Assembly (NCBI GenBank): GCA_964600235.1
Contig: CAZRIV010000001.1
Span: 124,001 to 188,000, forward strand
DNA from: MWEI01 sp964600235
Lineage (GTDB): Bacteria; Desulfobacterota; Desulfomonilia; UBA1062
DNA length: 64,000 bases
Direction of reading: 5' to 3'
In this document: positions 8,179 through 16,610 of the stretch, in pieces
How positions within the stretch are numbered: the first letter of the stretch is position 1
Layout of the letters: every line of letters starts with the position of its first letter
Translations under genes and position numbers: made by a program
The notes under the pieces: model-generated
Database searches by the model: none
What the model was told of the DNA's origin: nothing
The model's input: only the letters and a program-made list of their open reading frames with translations

Positions 8179-8569
8179 TTCCGTTCTCCTTTTGTCTTAT
8201 TCAATAATGAATGAGTAGGCAATGTTCATGCCACGGTTAGTGTGTTTTTAATAGCTTGTTATTATTAATGATTACCTATTCATTAAAGCCGTCAAATGCC
8301 ATTTTGACAAGATGGGCTGAATGGATAGTTAGTTTTGTGACAAAATGACAATTGAAATGGGAACGGCATCCAAACCTCTGCCAATATGTCATGCATGGCC
8401 ACAGCAGTTGAAAACCGCACATAGTGCTTTGATTTTCCATCAATCCTGATTATATTTTCGTACAATAGATTCAATAATCGAGCCGGGGAACATTTTTACG
8501 GAAATTGTAAACAACTGGCCCCATCGCTTGATGATCTTTTCAAGGATGCCATATTGATCAAGTGCTCCC
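8179..8569. other. Intergenic region with palindromes, upstream of the microprotein operon
   Basis: This AT-richer stretch of about 390 bases holds no convincing gene. It contains the likely promoter of the microprotein operon (TTGACG at 8295-8290, minus strand; the -10 is unclear), a spaced palindrome GTCAAA-N6-TTTGAC at 8291-8308 overlapping that -35, and a perfect 13-bp palindrome TTTTGTGACAAAA at 8333-8345. Both could be regulator sites. A 60-codon minus-strand ORF at 8292-8474 lacks coding character. Confidence 0.5.
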
Positions 8570-10372
8570 TCAAGTTGCTGCGATGGTCCCGAAACCTTTT
8601 TTGGCAGGGGTATATCTGATCTCCAGCCGGCGGGCTACCCGAGACATACTGTAGCAGCAGATGAAGTAGAGCACGGCTATGGTTGTATAGATCTCGAATG
8701 GGTATATCATGAGACGGTTGTTCAGGGTCTGGGCGACCGTGGTGAGTTCGAACACCCCCACTATGTAGGCGAGCGAGGTGTCCTTGAAGATCGAGATGAA
8801 CTGGCCTACAAAGGCAGGGATCATGATCTTGAGCGCCTGGGGGAGCACCACGCGGTGCATGGTCTGGTAGTAGGAGAGGCCTGAAGCGGTTGCGGCCTCG
8901 ATCTGACCTTTCGGTATGGCGCTGACACCGGCGCGCACGATCTCGGCAAGGTACGCACCTGAGAAGATGGTGAAGGCTATGGTGGCGCTCCAGAAAACGT
9001 TCATCTGGATACCCGTGACAAAATGCGAGAAGAAGTAGACCCAGAAGATTACCATGATGAGGGGATTGCCGCGGATTATCTCGATATAGACAACGCTTGG
9101 TGTGGAAATTGCCGGATTTTCCGAGAGCCTTCCGAGCCCGACGAAAAGTCCTATGAAAAAGCTCACCACCAGGGCTATGAAGGCCAGTATGATGCTGAGC
9201 GCAAGCCCGCCGAGTCCGTGAAAGATCTCGCCCGGGCCGCCGTTGGGAAAGGTCCAGATGAGCAGCGATTGCATGCTGGATGAGATCACCTGCCAGTTGT
9301 AACGGTAAACCACAAGGGCTATCAGGGCCAGGAGGCCGACAAACATGAGCAGGAAAAGCCCCCTTGTGAGGAATACGAAGGCCTTCCAGATCTTGAGGGC
9401 CATTCTCTCCCAGATGGATGCATAGAGGGACTCTTCGTGAAAGGCGGCGTATTCACCAAGTTTAAAGGTGCGTTTGAGCGCGGTTATGATACCGGAGGTC
9501 ATCCGGGCAAGGAGCGATACAGGCCTGAAAAGCAGGGCGAAAAAGCGGTCGATGCTGTTCAGCCGCCTGGCCTGGCCGATGGCCAGGTGGTGGTTGACGC
9601 TGTTGATGATGAGCGAGATGGAAAGGGACACGCCCAGGTAGATAAGCGATGCCGCGGAAGTGGCCTCGAAACCGCGGAAGGTGAAGGACTGGATCTGCTG
9701 GGAATTCCAGCACAGCTCCGCCACGCCGATGGTCATGGCCAGGGATGAGTTTTTCATGTTGTTGAGGAACTCGCTGCCCAGGGGCGGGATGATGACGCGG
9801 AACGCCTGGGGAAGGATGACATGCCGCAGCATCTGAGTGCTCGACAGGCCTGATGACACGGCCGCCTCCACATGCCCATGAGGTATGGCCTGGATGCCGG
9901 CCCTCACGACCTCGGCGACAAAGGCCCCCGTATAGATGCCCAGCCCGCAGGTGGCTGCCCAGAACTCATAGTTGTGTTCGTTGAGTAAATCCCGTATTCC
10001 CTCGGGCAGCAGCATGGGGAAGGCGAAATACCAGAAAAAGAGCTGGACGAGCAGTGGGGTATTCCTGAAGAATTCCACATAGGCCGTGGCAATGGCATAG
10101 GTCGGCGCAAAACGTGACAGGCGTGCAATGCCGAAGATGGTGCCCATGAGAAGCGCAATCCCCGTGCTGATGAGTGATATCTCCAGCGTGACCAGAAGGC
10201 CCTTCAGCAGCCACATGCCGAAGACCACCTTGTAGGTGGGGTTCATCTCCCACAGCACGGGCCAGTAGAAATCGTAGCCGAAGTGGGCGTGCCTGAACAG
10301 GAGATAGACGCACAGTACGATTATGCCTATGACGCCAGCCTGCTGGAGCGCCTTCTTGACGGAATCCTTCAT
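8570..10372 (-). CDS. Polar amino-acid ABC transporter, two permease domains fused
   Basis: The 600-aa protein contains two complete HisM/GltJK-type permease domains. The first (about residues 55-285) carries the EAA loop EVVRAGIQAIPHGHVEAA; the second (about 385-580) carries EIVRAGVSAIPKGQIEAA. An extra helix starts each half, and a linker of about 90 residues (about 285-375) joins them. In most bacteria these are two subunits encoded by two genes; here one chain would supply the whole membrane channel. With the binding protein and ATPase upstream on the same strand it forms a complete uptake system for polar amino acids, possibly Glu/Asp or broad specificity. The substrate cannot be read from sequence. 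Confidence 0.9.
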   Translation of the reverse strand: MKDSVKKALQQAGVIGIIVLCVYLLFRHAHFGYDFYWPVLWEMNPTYKVVFGMWLLKGLLVTLEISLISTGIALLMGTIFGIARLSRFAPTYAIATAYVEFFRNTPLLVQLFFWYFAFPMLLPEGIRDLLNEHNYEFWAATCGLGIYTGAFVAEVVRAGIQAIPHGHVEAAVSSGLSSTQMLRHVILPQAFRVIIPPLGSEFLNNMKNSSLAMTIGVAELCWNSQQIQSFTFRGFEATSAASLIYLGVSLSISLIINSVNHHLAIGQARRLNSIDRFFALLFRPVSLLARMTSGIITALKRTFKLGEYAAFHEESLYASIWERMALKIWKAFVFLTRGLFLLMFVGLLALIALVVYRYNWQVISSSMQSLLIWTFPNGGPGEIFHGLGGLALSIILAFIALVVSFFIGLFVGLGRLSENPAISTPSVVYIEIIRGNPLIMVIFWVYFFSHFVTGIQMNVFWSATIAFTIFSGAYLAEIVRAGVSAIPKGQIEAATASGLSYYQTMHRVVLPQALKIMIPAFVGQFISIFKDTSLAYIVGVFELTTVAQTLNNRLMIYPFEIYTTIAVLYFICCYSMSRVARRLEIRYTPAKKGFGTIAAT

Positions 10373-10414
10373 AAATGCCGCATGTCCTCTTCTTTAGAGA
10401 ATATTCTCTTAGCC

Positions 10415-10455
10415 CATATAAAAAATCTGCGGCCCAGGATATCCGGACCGCAGAT
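10415..10455 (-). terminator. Intercistronic terminator/attenuator between binding protein and permease genes
   Basis: The stem ATCTGCGG (10425-10432) pairs with 10448-10455, with further pairing around GGATATCC inside; on the minus strand a T run (TTTTTTATATG) follows. It lies between the binding-protein stop and the permease start, so it probably ends most transcripts after the binding protein and keeps that product in excess. A 14-bp palindrome, AGAGAATATTCTCT, lies at 10396-10409. Confidence 0.7.
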
Positions 10456-10482
10456 CATTTCGTCACGGTGCAACTGTTCCCA

Positions 10483-11328
10483 TCACGGCCACATCTCGAT
10501 CTTTTCGGTCAGGGGGAAGTAGTACGGGGTCTTGGGTCCATACCATTTATCGTAGATCTTCTTGTAGGTCCCGTCATTCCAGATATCCTGGAGCGCAAAG
10601 TTGACAGCATCCCGCCAGGCGCTGTCGTCCTGGGGAAGACCAATACCATAGGGCTCCGAGCTGAAAAAATCACCCACGAGCTCGTACTTTCCCGGGTCCT
10701 TTGCCGCGTAACCGAGCAGTATGGTGCTGTCCGTGGTCCAGCCGGCAACCTTGCCCTGCTGGAGTGCCAGGAAGCAGGAAGGCTCGTCCTGGAAGCTGAT
10801 GACATTCTTCTGCCAGTTGGGGTCGCCAAGCTTCTTCAAGAGCTCCATGGCGTTCTTTTCGCTGGTGGTTCCCTGCTGGGACGCAAGCTTCTTGCCCTTG
10901 AAATCTTTCAGGCCCTTGAATTTTCCTTTTTTGGCCAGGATCTTCTGCCCATCGAAGAAATAGGTGATGGAGAAGTCTATGGTCTTGTCACGCTCCCGTT
11001 TGTGCGTCATGTTGGCAACGGATAAGTCAATCATGCCCGAGGTGAGCATGGAGATCCTCGAGATGTTGTTCAACTTGACCCGTTCCACCTTGAGCTGTTT
11101 TCCCATGTAACCGCCCAGGCGCTTCACCACTTCCTCGGCAATGTCCACATCGAAGCCCACCCACTCGTTCTTGTCATTGAAGTAGGCGGCGGGGATGCTG
11201 TTGTACATCATGCCCACACGCACGACTCCGTCCTTGTTCACCTTGTCATAGGTCGGTCCCGCAAAGCAGGGGCCTGATAAGACCATGACAGCCAGCACGA
11301 CCATTACCCCGGTAAAGACCTTTTTCAT
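10483..11328 (-). CDS. Amino-acid ABC transporter, periplasmic binding protein
   Basis: Family 3 solute-binding protein of 281 aa with a clear signal peptide (KK..., hydrophobic core, cleavage near CFA-GP, residue 23). The mature part has GVVRVGMMYNSIPAAYF, WVGFDVDIAEEVVKRLG and MIDLSVANMTHKRERDKTIDF, the typical ligand-cleft segments including the conserved Arg and Asp. It captures a polar amino acid in the periplasm and delivers it to the fused permease encoded downstream. AAAGGAGGAGGAG directly precedes the ATG, a very strong ribosome site that fits a protein made in excess over the permease. Confidence 0.93.
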   Translation of the reverse strand: MKKVFTGVMVVLAVMVLSGPCFAGPTYDKVNKDGVVRVGMMYNSIPAAYFNDKNEWVGFDVDIAEEVVKRLGGYMGKQLKVERVKLNNISRISMLTSGMIDLSVANMTHKRERDKTIDFSITYFFDGQKILAKKGKFKGLKDFKGKKLASQQGTTSEKNAMELLKKLGDPNWQKNVISFQDEPSCFLALQQGKVAGWTTDSTILLGYAAKDPGKYELVGDFFSSEPYGIGLPQDDSAWRDAVNFALQDIWNDGTYKKIYDKWYGPKTPYYFPLTEKIEMWP

Positions 11329-11376
11329 CTCCTCCTCCTTTATTCGGACATATCCTTATAAAATGCTTGGAGACCC

Positions 11377-12105
11377 CTAGTGGGTCAATATCTTGCTGAG
11401 GAATAATCTGGTTCGCTCGTGTTTCGCCTCGCTGAAGAATTTATCCGGCGGCGCGCTTTCGATGAGCTGGCCTTCGTCCATGAACACCACCCGGTGTGAC
11501 ACCTCCCGGGCAAATCCCATCTCGTGGGTGACGACGATCATGGTCATTCCTTCGCGGGCCAGCGTCTTCATGACATCGAGCACCTCGTTGATCATCTCGG
11601 GGTCAAGCGCCGAGGTGGGTTCGTCGAACAGCATGATCTTGGGCCGCATGGCCAGCCCGCGGGCTATGGCCACGCGCTGCTGCTGGCCGCCGGAAAGCTG
11701 GTCGGGATACGAGTTGGCCTTTTCGGCTATCCCCACCTTTTTGAGGAGTTCGTGGGCATAGGCCTGGGCTTCTTCCCTTTTCTGCCTGCGCACATGGATG
11801 GGTGCCAGGGTGATGTTCTCTAACGCCGTCATATGGGGGTAGAGGTTGAACTGCTGGAAAACGAACCCGATCTCCTCCCGGAGTCTGCGCAGGTTGATCT
11901 TGGGGTCGTGAATGGGCATGCTGTCTACGTATATCTCGCCGTCCTGGATGGGCTCGAGCTTGTTGATGCACCTGATGAGCGTGCTCTTGCCGGAACCCGA
12001 AGGACCGCATATGACCACCACCTCACCCTGGCCCACATGAAAATCCACATCATTGAGCACGTGGAGTTCTCCGAACCACTTGTTGACCTTCCTGAAGGTG
12101 ATCAT
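11377..12105 (-). CDS. Amino-acid ABC transporter ATP-binding protein (GlnQ/AotP-type)
   Basis: ATPase of the polar amino-acid importer, 242 aa, full length for the family. Walker A GPSGSGKST (about residue 33), Q-loop FQQFNLYPH, signature LSGGQQQRVAIARG, Walker B IMLFDEPTSALDPE and the H-loop VVTHEMGFA are intact. It is the first gene of the minus-strand operon ATPase - binding protein - fused permease, with 48 bases to the next gene. The ribosome site is weak compared with that of the binding protein. Confidence 0.95.
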   Translation of the reverse strand: MITFRKVNKWFGELHVLNDVDFHVGQGEVVVICGPSGSGKSTLIRCINKLEPIQDGEIYVDSMPIHDPKINLRRLREEIGFVFQQFNLYPHMTALENITLAPIHVRRQKREEAQAYAHELLKKVGIAEKANSYPDQLSGGQQQRVAIARGLAMRPKIMLFDEPTSALDPEMINEVLDVMKTLAREGMTMIVVTHEMGFAREVSHRVVFMDEGQLIESAPPDKFFSEAKHERTRLFLSKILTH

Positions 12106-12325
12106 ATGCTTTGAAATAAGCCATTAAGGACAGCCATTGTCAAGCTATAAGCGAATTTGTTGGGTATGTTCACTTTGCACAGTAAATAAATGGTCTTTGA
12201 TCCGTATGCTGAAATAAGATGAGTCCGTTCAGAAGATGCATGAGGACTGATACACTCCATTTCACCTGGTGGGAGATATGCGTCATCTAAACGGTCATAA
12301 ATTGCAAGCCGCGAATATCTTCTGT

Positions 12326-13549
12326 TTATTTCAATACATCAGCCATCAGCTGCAGGGCCTTTTCTACATTTTCCCGCGTGTTGAAGGCGCTGATGCGTAT
12401 GTAACCCCGGCCGCATCTGCCGAAGCCCGAACCCGGCGTGCATACCACGCCGGCCTTGTTGAGGAGCATATCGAAGAACTCCCACGAATCCATTCCGGTC
12501 TCCACCCAGATATAGGGTGAATTGCCGCCGCCGGTGCATCTATATCCCAGCGAGAGCATGCCCGACCTTATGAGCGATGCATTCTTCATGTAATAACTGA
12601 CGAGCTCTTTTACCTGCACCTTGCCTGCATCAGAATAAACTGCCTGCGCGGCCTTCTGTACGGGGTAGGACACGCCGTTGAACTTTGTGGTCTGGCGCCT
12701 GTTCCAGAAGGCGTGAAGAGCATGAGGGTTGCCGGCTTCATCATACGCCAGGCAGCTTTTGGGGACCACGGTAAAGGCGCACCTGGTGCCCGTGAACCCG
12801 GCGGTCTTGGAAAAGCTCCTGAATTCAATGGCCACATCCCTGGCCCCTTCAATCTCGTAGATGGATCGGGGCAGCGTTTCATCCGTTATGAATGCCTCGT
12901 ACGCGGCATCATAGAGGATAAGGGCCTTGTTCTGCCTGGCATAGTCCACCCATGTCTTCAACTGTTCCTTCGTGATGGTAGCGCCTGTGGGATTATTGGG
13001 GAAGCACAGGTAGATCAGGTCGACATGCCCTTTGGGCAGATCAGGGACAAAACAGTTCATGTCGGTGCTGTCCAGGTAGACGATACCGTCGTATCTGCCA
13101 TCATTGAGATTTCCGGCCCGGCCTGCCATGATATTGGTGTCGAGATAAACGGGATAGACCGGGTCGGGAATGGCTATGCGGACATCACGGGAAAAGATCT
13201 CCTGGATGTTGGCGGTATCGCTCTTGGCCCCATCGCTCACAAAGATCTCGTCCGGGCTTATATCAGCCCCCCTTTCCTGGTAGTCGCACAGTGCTATCTT
13301 CTCCCTGAGAAAGGCATATCCCTGCTCCGGGCCGTACCCCTTGAAGGTTGCATCGAGGGCCATCTCGTCCACTGCCGCGTGAAAGGCCTCGATACACGCC
13401 CTGGGCAGTGCCCGTGTGACATCGCCGATACCGAGCCGGATGATCTTCTTATCGCTGTTGGCATCCTGATAGGCGCTGACGCGCTTGCTTATTTCGGAAA
13501 AGAGATATGACGGCGTAAGCTTCAGGTAATTCTCATTAATTCTGATCAT
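12326..13549 (-). CDS. dapL: LL-diaminopimelate aminotransferase
   Basis: This PLP enzyme converts tetrahydrodipicolinate directly to LL-diaminopimelate using glutamate, in lysine and peptidoglycan synthesis. The 407-aa protein starts MIRINENYLKL, a hallmark of DapL, followed by YLFSEISKRV, IRLGIGDVTRALP, the FVSDGAKSDTANIQ motif, FPNNPTGAT and the PLP-binding Lys in SFSKTAGFTGTRCAF. Start chosen by an AAAGGCG site; the frame is open 21 codons upstream. It lies 17 bases after hypB, so it is probably co-transcribed with the hydrogenase maturation genes, an unusual pairing. DapL is found in a limited set of phyla including deltaproteobacteria. Confidence 0.94.
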   Translation of the reverse strand: MIRINENYLKLTPSYLFSEISKRVSAYQDANSDKKIIRLGIGDVTRALPRACIEAFHAAVDEMALDATFKGYGPEQGYAFLREKIALCDYQERGADISPDEIFVSDGAKSDTANIQEIFSRDVRIAIPDPVYPVYLDTNIMAGRAGNLNDGRYDGIVYLDSTDMNCFVPDLPKGHVDLIYLCFPNNPTGATITKEQLKTWVDYARQNKALILYDAAYEAFITDETLPRSIYEIEGARDVAIEFRSFSKTAGFTGTRCAFTVVPKSCLAYDEAGNPHALHAFWNRRQTTKFNGVSYPVQKAAQAVYSDAGKVQVKELVSYYMKNASLIRSGMLSLGYRCTGGGNSPYIWVETGMDSWEFFDMLLNKAGVVCTPGSGFGRCGRGYIRISAFNTRENVEKALQLMADVLK

Positions 13550-13566
13550 AGTGCGCCTTTCGGGTA

Positions 13567-14235
13567 TTATTTTAAGAATGCATCGACCTCTGAGGCGACC
13601 CACTGTGCCCACGCCTCCACGCCCTGGCCGGTCCTGCCGGAGGTTTCGAAGATGGTGATACCCGGATTCAGGGTTCGCGCCCTCTCACAGGCGGCCAACA
13701 TGTCGAAGTCCGAAACGCTCAGGTAGTCGATCTTGTTCACCAGAAGCACCTGGCATATACTGAACATGAGTGGATATTTCAAGGGTTTGTCATCGCCTTC
13801 GGGCACGCTCAGGATCATGGCGTTTCTTATGGCGCCCGTGTCGAACTCGGCAGGGCACACCAGATTGCCCACGTTTTCTATGATGACGAGGTCAAGGCTG
13901 TCCAGATCGAAGGCCTCCAGACCCCTCGTGACCATACCGGCGTCCAGGTGGCAGAAACCTCCGGTCCGCAACTGTACGGCAGGTATACCGGAAGCTGCAA
14001 TCTTCTCGGCATCTACCATGGAGTCTATGTCCGCCTCGAGAACGCCGATGCGATAGGCATTTCTCAGGTGCTCTATGGTCTTCAGGATGAGGGTGGTCTT
14101 GCCGGCGCCCGGAGAAGACATGAGGTTGAGGAGAAAGGTCTTCTGCCTCTTGAGTTTTTCTCTGAGGCTGTCGGCATCTTTCATGTTATCCGAGAGGATC
14201 TCCTCCTTGATCTCGATCAGACGTATTTCGCTCAT
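13567..14235 (-). CDS. hypB: Hydrogenase nickel incorporation GTPase HypB
   Basis: GTPase that works with HypA to load nickel into NiFe hydrogenase (in some species also urease). The 222-aa protein has the P-loop SSPGAGKTT (about residue 40), EADIDSMVDA, the metal-site GFCHLDA, ENVGNLVCPAEFD (G3 region) and NKID (G4). It has no N-terminal His-rich stretch or CxxCGC site, so it is the short form and probably cannot store nickel. The ATG overlaps the hypA stop by one base (TGATG); the frame remains open further upstream only because it runs antisense-free through hypA. No hydrogenase structural gene is in the window. Confidence 0.95.
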   Translation of the reverse strand: MSEIRLIEIKEEILSDNMKDADSLREKLKRQKTFLLNLMSSPGAGKTTLILKTIEHLRNAYRIGVLEADIDSMVDAEKIAASGIPAVQLRTGGFCHLDAGMVTRGLEAFDLDSLDLVIIENVGNLVCPAEFDTGAIRNAMILSVPEGDDKPLKYPLMFSICQVLLVNKIDYLSVSDFDMLAACERARTLNPGITIFETSGRTGQGVEAWAQWVASEVDAFLK

Positions 14236-14585
14236 CACTGGGCCTCCATGTCTTTTATGTGGTATTCCTTGCCGGACACCAGGGTGAATTTCTTCTGCCC
14301 GCATGCGGGGCAGGTGATGCCGTCCAGTTTGTTCTTGTCCATGGCAAAACGCTCGCCGCACGATTCGCATGAAAGGACTGCCTTGACCCATTCGATCTTG
14401 AGCCGGCACCCTGCAGCGACGGTGTCTTTGCTCAGATGATCAAAGTATTTCTGCATCCATTCCTCTTCGAGGTCGCTCAATTCACCCACGGCAAGATTAA
14501 TGACGTGGATCTTCTTCACCTGGTGCATGGCCGCATGTTTGAGTACCACTGAAAGTATGCTCTGCATCACCGGCAATTCGTGCAT
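14235..14585 (-). CDS. hypA: Hydrogenase nickel incorporation metallochaperone HypA
   Basis: Small nickel chaperone of 116 aa. The N-terminal MHELPVM gives the nickel-binding His2, and the zinc site is made by two CxxC pairs (CESC and CPAC) in the C-terminal half. Length and motif spacing are typical of HypA. It is translationally coupled to hypB and lies 26 bases after an HD-domain gene, suggesting one minus-strand operon. Confidence 0.94.
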   Translation of the reverse strand: MHELPVMQSILSVVLKHAAMHQVKKIHVINLAVGELSDLEEEWMQKYFDHLSKDTVAAGCRLKIEWVKAVLSCESCGERFAMDKNKLDGITCPACGQKKFTLVSGKEYHIKDMEAQ

Positions 14586-14611
14586 ATATCTCCCCTTGAC
14601 TCCACGAGGGT

Positions 14612-15253
14612 TTACAGCTGTCCCTCGTGCTCCTTGAGAAACCTTTCGAAGAATTCCTCCATGAAGGCATGCCGTTCATGGGCCATATGTCTTCCTGCCT
14701 CGGTGAGCATGGTGTCCTTTATCATGCTGAGCTTCACCGAGTATTCCCTGTATCCCGTGTCATCCCTGCTGTAGGGCCTGGTCTGCTCCGGTACGGCATC
14801 GGGATTATGAAGGACGGCCCCCACCTCGCCGGCGAACAGATACGCCCTGGCAATCCCCACCGCACCGATGGCATCGAGCTTGTCCGCATCGAAAAGGACC
14901 TTGGCCTCGATGGTCTGGGGGGTGTGGCTGTTGCGGTAACGGTGTGTCAGTATGCAGTGAATGATGTTCTCTTTTTTATCCTTCGGGAGCTGATACTCAT
15001 CCAGCAGCTTTTCGGCCATTTCTGCACCCTTCTCGGCATGGCAGACCCCTCCCTTTGCCCTGTCCTGAATGGTCCTGCCGATGTCGTGCAGATATGACGC
15101 TATGGCCAGGACCTCCAGATCAGCGCCTTCGGCCGCTCCGATGTGCATGCACAGCCGGTAGACCCTCTCGGTGTGCTCCCAGTCATGGCTGTACTTTGCC
15201 TTTTCTAAATGACTACGGGCAAAGCCCCGAACCCTTTCGATGATGTCGTTCAT
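14612..15253 (-). CDS. HD-domain phosphohydrolase
   Basis: The 213-aa protein belongs to the YedJ-like HD superfamily of metal-dependent phosphohydrolases. Metal ligands are visible as SHDWEHTERV (His and the first HD-like pair), ASYLHDIG (HD) and the later FDADKLDAIG (Asp). Such proteins act on nucleotides or small phosphoesters, but the substrate is unknown. The C-terminal third is rich in charged residues. It heads the operon with hypA, hypB and dapL. The first ATG (15253) was chosen; a GTG six codons upstream is also possible and neither has a good ribosome site. Confidence 0.82.
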   Translation of the reverse strand: MNDIIERVRGFARSHLEKAKYSHDWEHTERVYRLCMHIGAAEGADLEVLAIASYLHDIGRTIQDRAKGGVCHAEKGAEMAEKLLDEYQLPKDKKENIIHCILTHRYRNSHTPQTIEAKVLFDADKLDAIGAVGIARAYLFAGEVGAVLHNPDAVPEQTRPYSRDDTGYREYSVKLSMIKDTMLTEAGRHMAHERHAFMEEFFERFLKEHEGQL

Positions 15254-15397
15254 AAGATGCGCTGTTACCACAGACTTTTCTGTGCTGACAAGGGAATCCG
15301 GCCTGCCTGAAAGGGTATTTTACCTTGACAGCATAAAGGGCATATATTAGCGATAAACACCGATTATTTTTCTCAGATATGATGAAAAGGAGAAGGC

Positions 15398-16597
15398 ATG
15401 AGCGAAGACAGGAAGAATAAGAGCGGCCTGGCCTCCCGGGCGATTCATGCAGGAGAGCCCCGTGACAAATATGCCGATTCCCTTACCACACCCATATTTC
15501 AAACCTCCACCTACACCTTTAAAAACTCCAGGGACATCAGGGAGTACACAAAGGAGAAGAAGGAGCGCTTCGAATACGGCAGGTACGGAAACCCCACCGA
15601 GGTCATCGCCCAGCGCCGCATCGCCGACCTGGAAGGGGCCGAGGACTGCCTTGTATTTTCATCGGGCATGATGGCCATCACCACCACCATCCTTTCCCTG
15701 GTGAAAACCGGCGATCATATCGTCATTACCGACGACAGCTACAAAAAGACCCTGGAGTTCTGCAACGTCTACCTCCAGCGGTTCGGCGTCGACTGCACCA
15801 TCGTGCCCTTCGGTGATTACGACGCACTGGAGAGGGCCATCCGGGAAAACACCCGGTTCATCTTCTCCGAGTCCCCCACGAACCCCTATCTCAACGTATT
15901 CGATCTCGTGCTCCTGAAGAAGATCGCAGACAGGCACAAGGTGCTGACCCTCATCGACAGCACCATTGCCACCTCCATCAACCAGCGTCCCCTGGAATAC
16001 GGCATAGACCTGGTCACCCACAGCGCAACCAAGTACATGTCCGGGCACAATGACATACTGGCCGGTGTGGTCCTGGGAAGAAAGGAGCTCATCACCCCCA
16101 TCAGGAGCCTGCACAAGTCCATGGGGGGTCTTATCGACGCACACTGCTGCTATCTGCTTCTCAGGGGCCTCAAGACCTTCCCCATGCGCGTGGAGCGCCA
16201 GAACGCCACAGCGCTCAAGGTGGCGCGGTTCCTCGAAGGCCACAGTGACGTGGAACGCGTCTACTATCCCTTCCTTGAAAGCCATCAGCACTATTCCATA
16301 GCAAGAGAGCAGATGACCGGCGGCGGCTGTGTAGTCACCTTTACCATGAAGGGCGAGCTTGAGGATGCCAACCGTTTCCTGGACTCGCTGGAAATGATCT
16401 ATATCGGCCCCAGCTTCGGCGGCGCGGAGACACTCATTACCCACCCGGCCACTGTTACCTACTATGATTACACCCGCGAGAAACGCTATGAACTGGGAAT
16501 CACCGACACGTTGTTCCGCCTGGCCGTGGGTCTCGAAGACGTGGATGACATCATCTCCGACCTGGCAAACGCCTTCAGTAAGGCGAAGATGAAGTAG
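15398..16597 (+). CDS. Cystathionine gamma-synthase-like PLP enzyme
   Basis: Trans-sulfuration family PLP enzyme, 399 aa. The motifs resemble plant-type cystathionine gamma-synthase: FEYGRYGNPTE, LEGAEDCLVFSSGMMA, SESPTNPYL, the aspartate/TFAT-like IDSTIATSINQ and the PLP lysine in HSATKYMSGHNDILAG. The likely role is joining an activated homoserine to cysteine or sulfide, which would fit O-acetylhomoserine made by MetX elsewhere in the window, but a gamma-lyase cannot be excluded. AAGGAG sits nine bases before the ATG. The gene is alone on the plus strand, converging on the hydrolase gene that follows. Confidence 0.88.
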   Translation: MSEDRKNKSGLASRAIHAGEPRDKYADSLTTPIFQTSTYTFKNSRDIREYTKEKKERFEYGRYGNPTEVIAQRRIADLEGAEDCLVFSSGMMAITTTILSLVKTGDHIVITDDSYKKTLEFCNVYLQRFGVDCTIVPFGDYDALERAIRENTRFIFSESPTNPYLNVFDLVLLKKIADRHKVLTLIDSTIATSINQRPLEYGIDLVTHSATKYMSGHNDILAGVVLGRKELITPIRSLHKSMGGLIDAHCCYLLLRGLKTFPMRVERQNATALKVARFLEGHSDVERVYYPFLESHQHYSIAREQMTGGGCVVTFTMKGELEDANRFLDSLEMIYIGPSFGGAETLITHPATVTYYDYTREKRYELGITDTLFRLAVGLEDVDDIISDLANAFSKAKMK

Positions 16598-16610
16598 TCA
16601 TCTCCGGCCG

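Noticed and set aside
8292..8474. 60-codon minus-strand ORF in the intergenic region before the microprotein operon
   Set aside because: No ribosome site, no hydrophobic or motif pattern, AT-rich promoter-like DNA.
8440..8570. Open frame continuing beyond the fused permease stop in another frame, reading protein-like for about 40 codons
   Set aside because: No start or ribosome site; the permease already ends at a normal family position, so a frameshift is not needed. Kept only as a possible decayed fragment.
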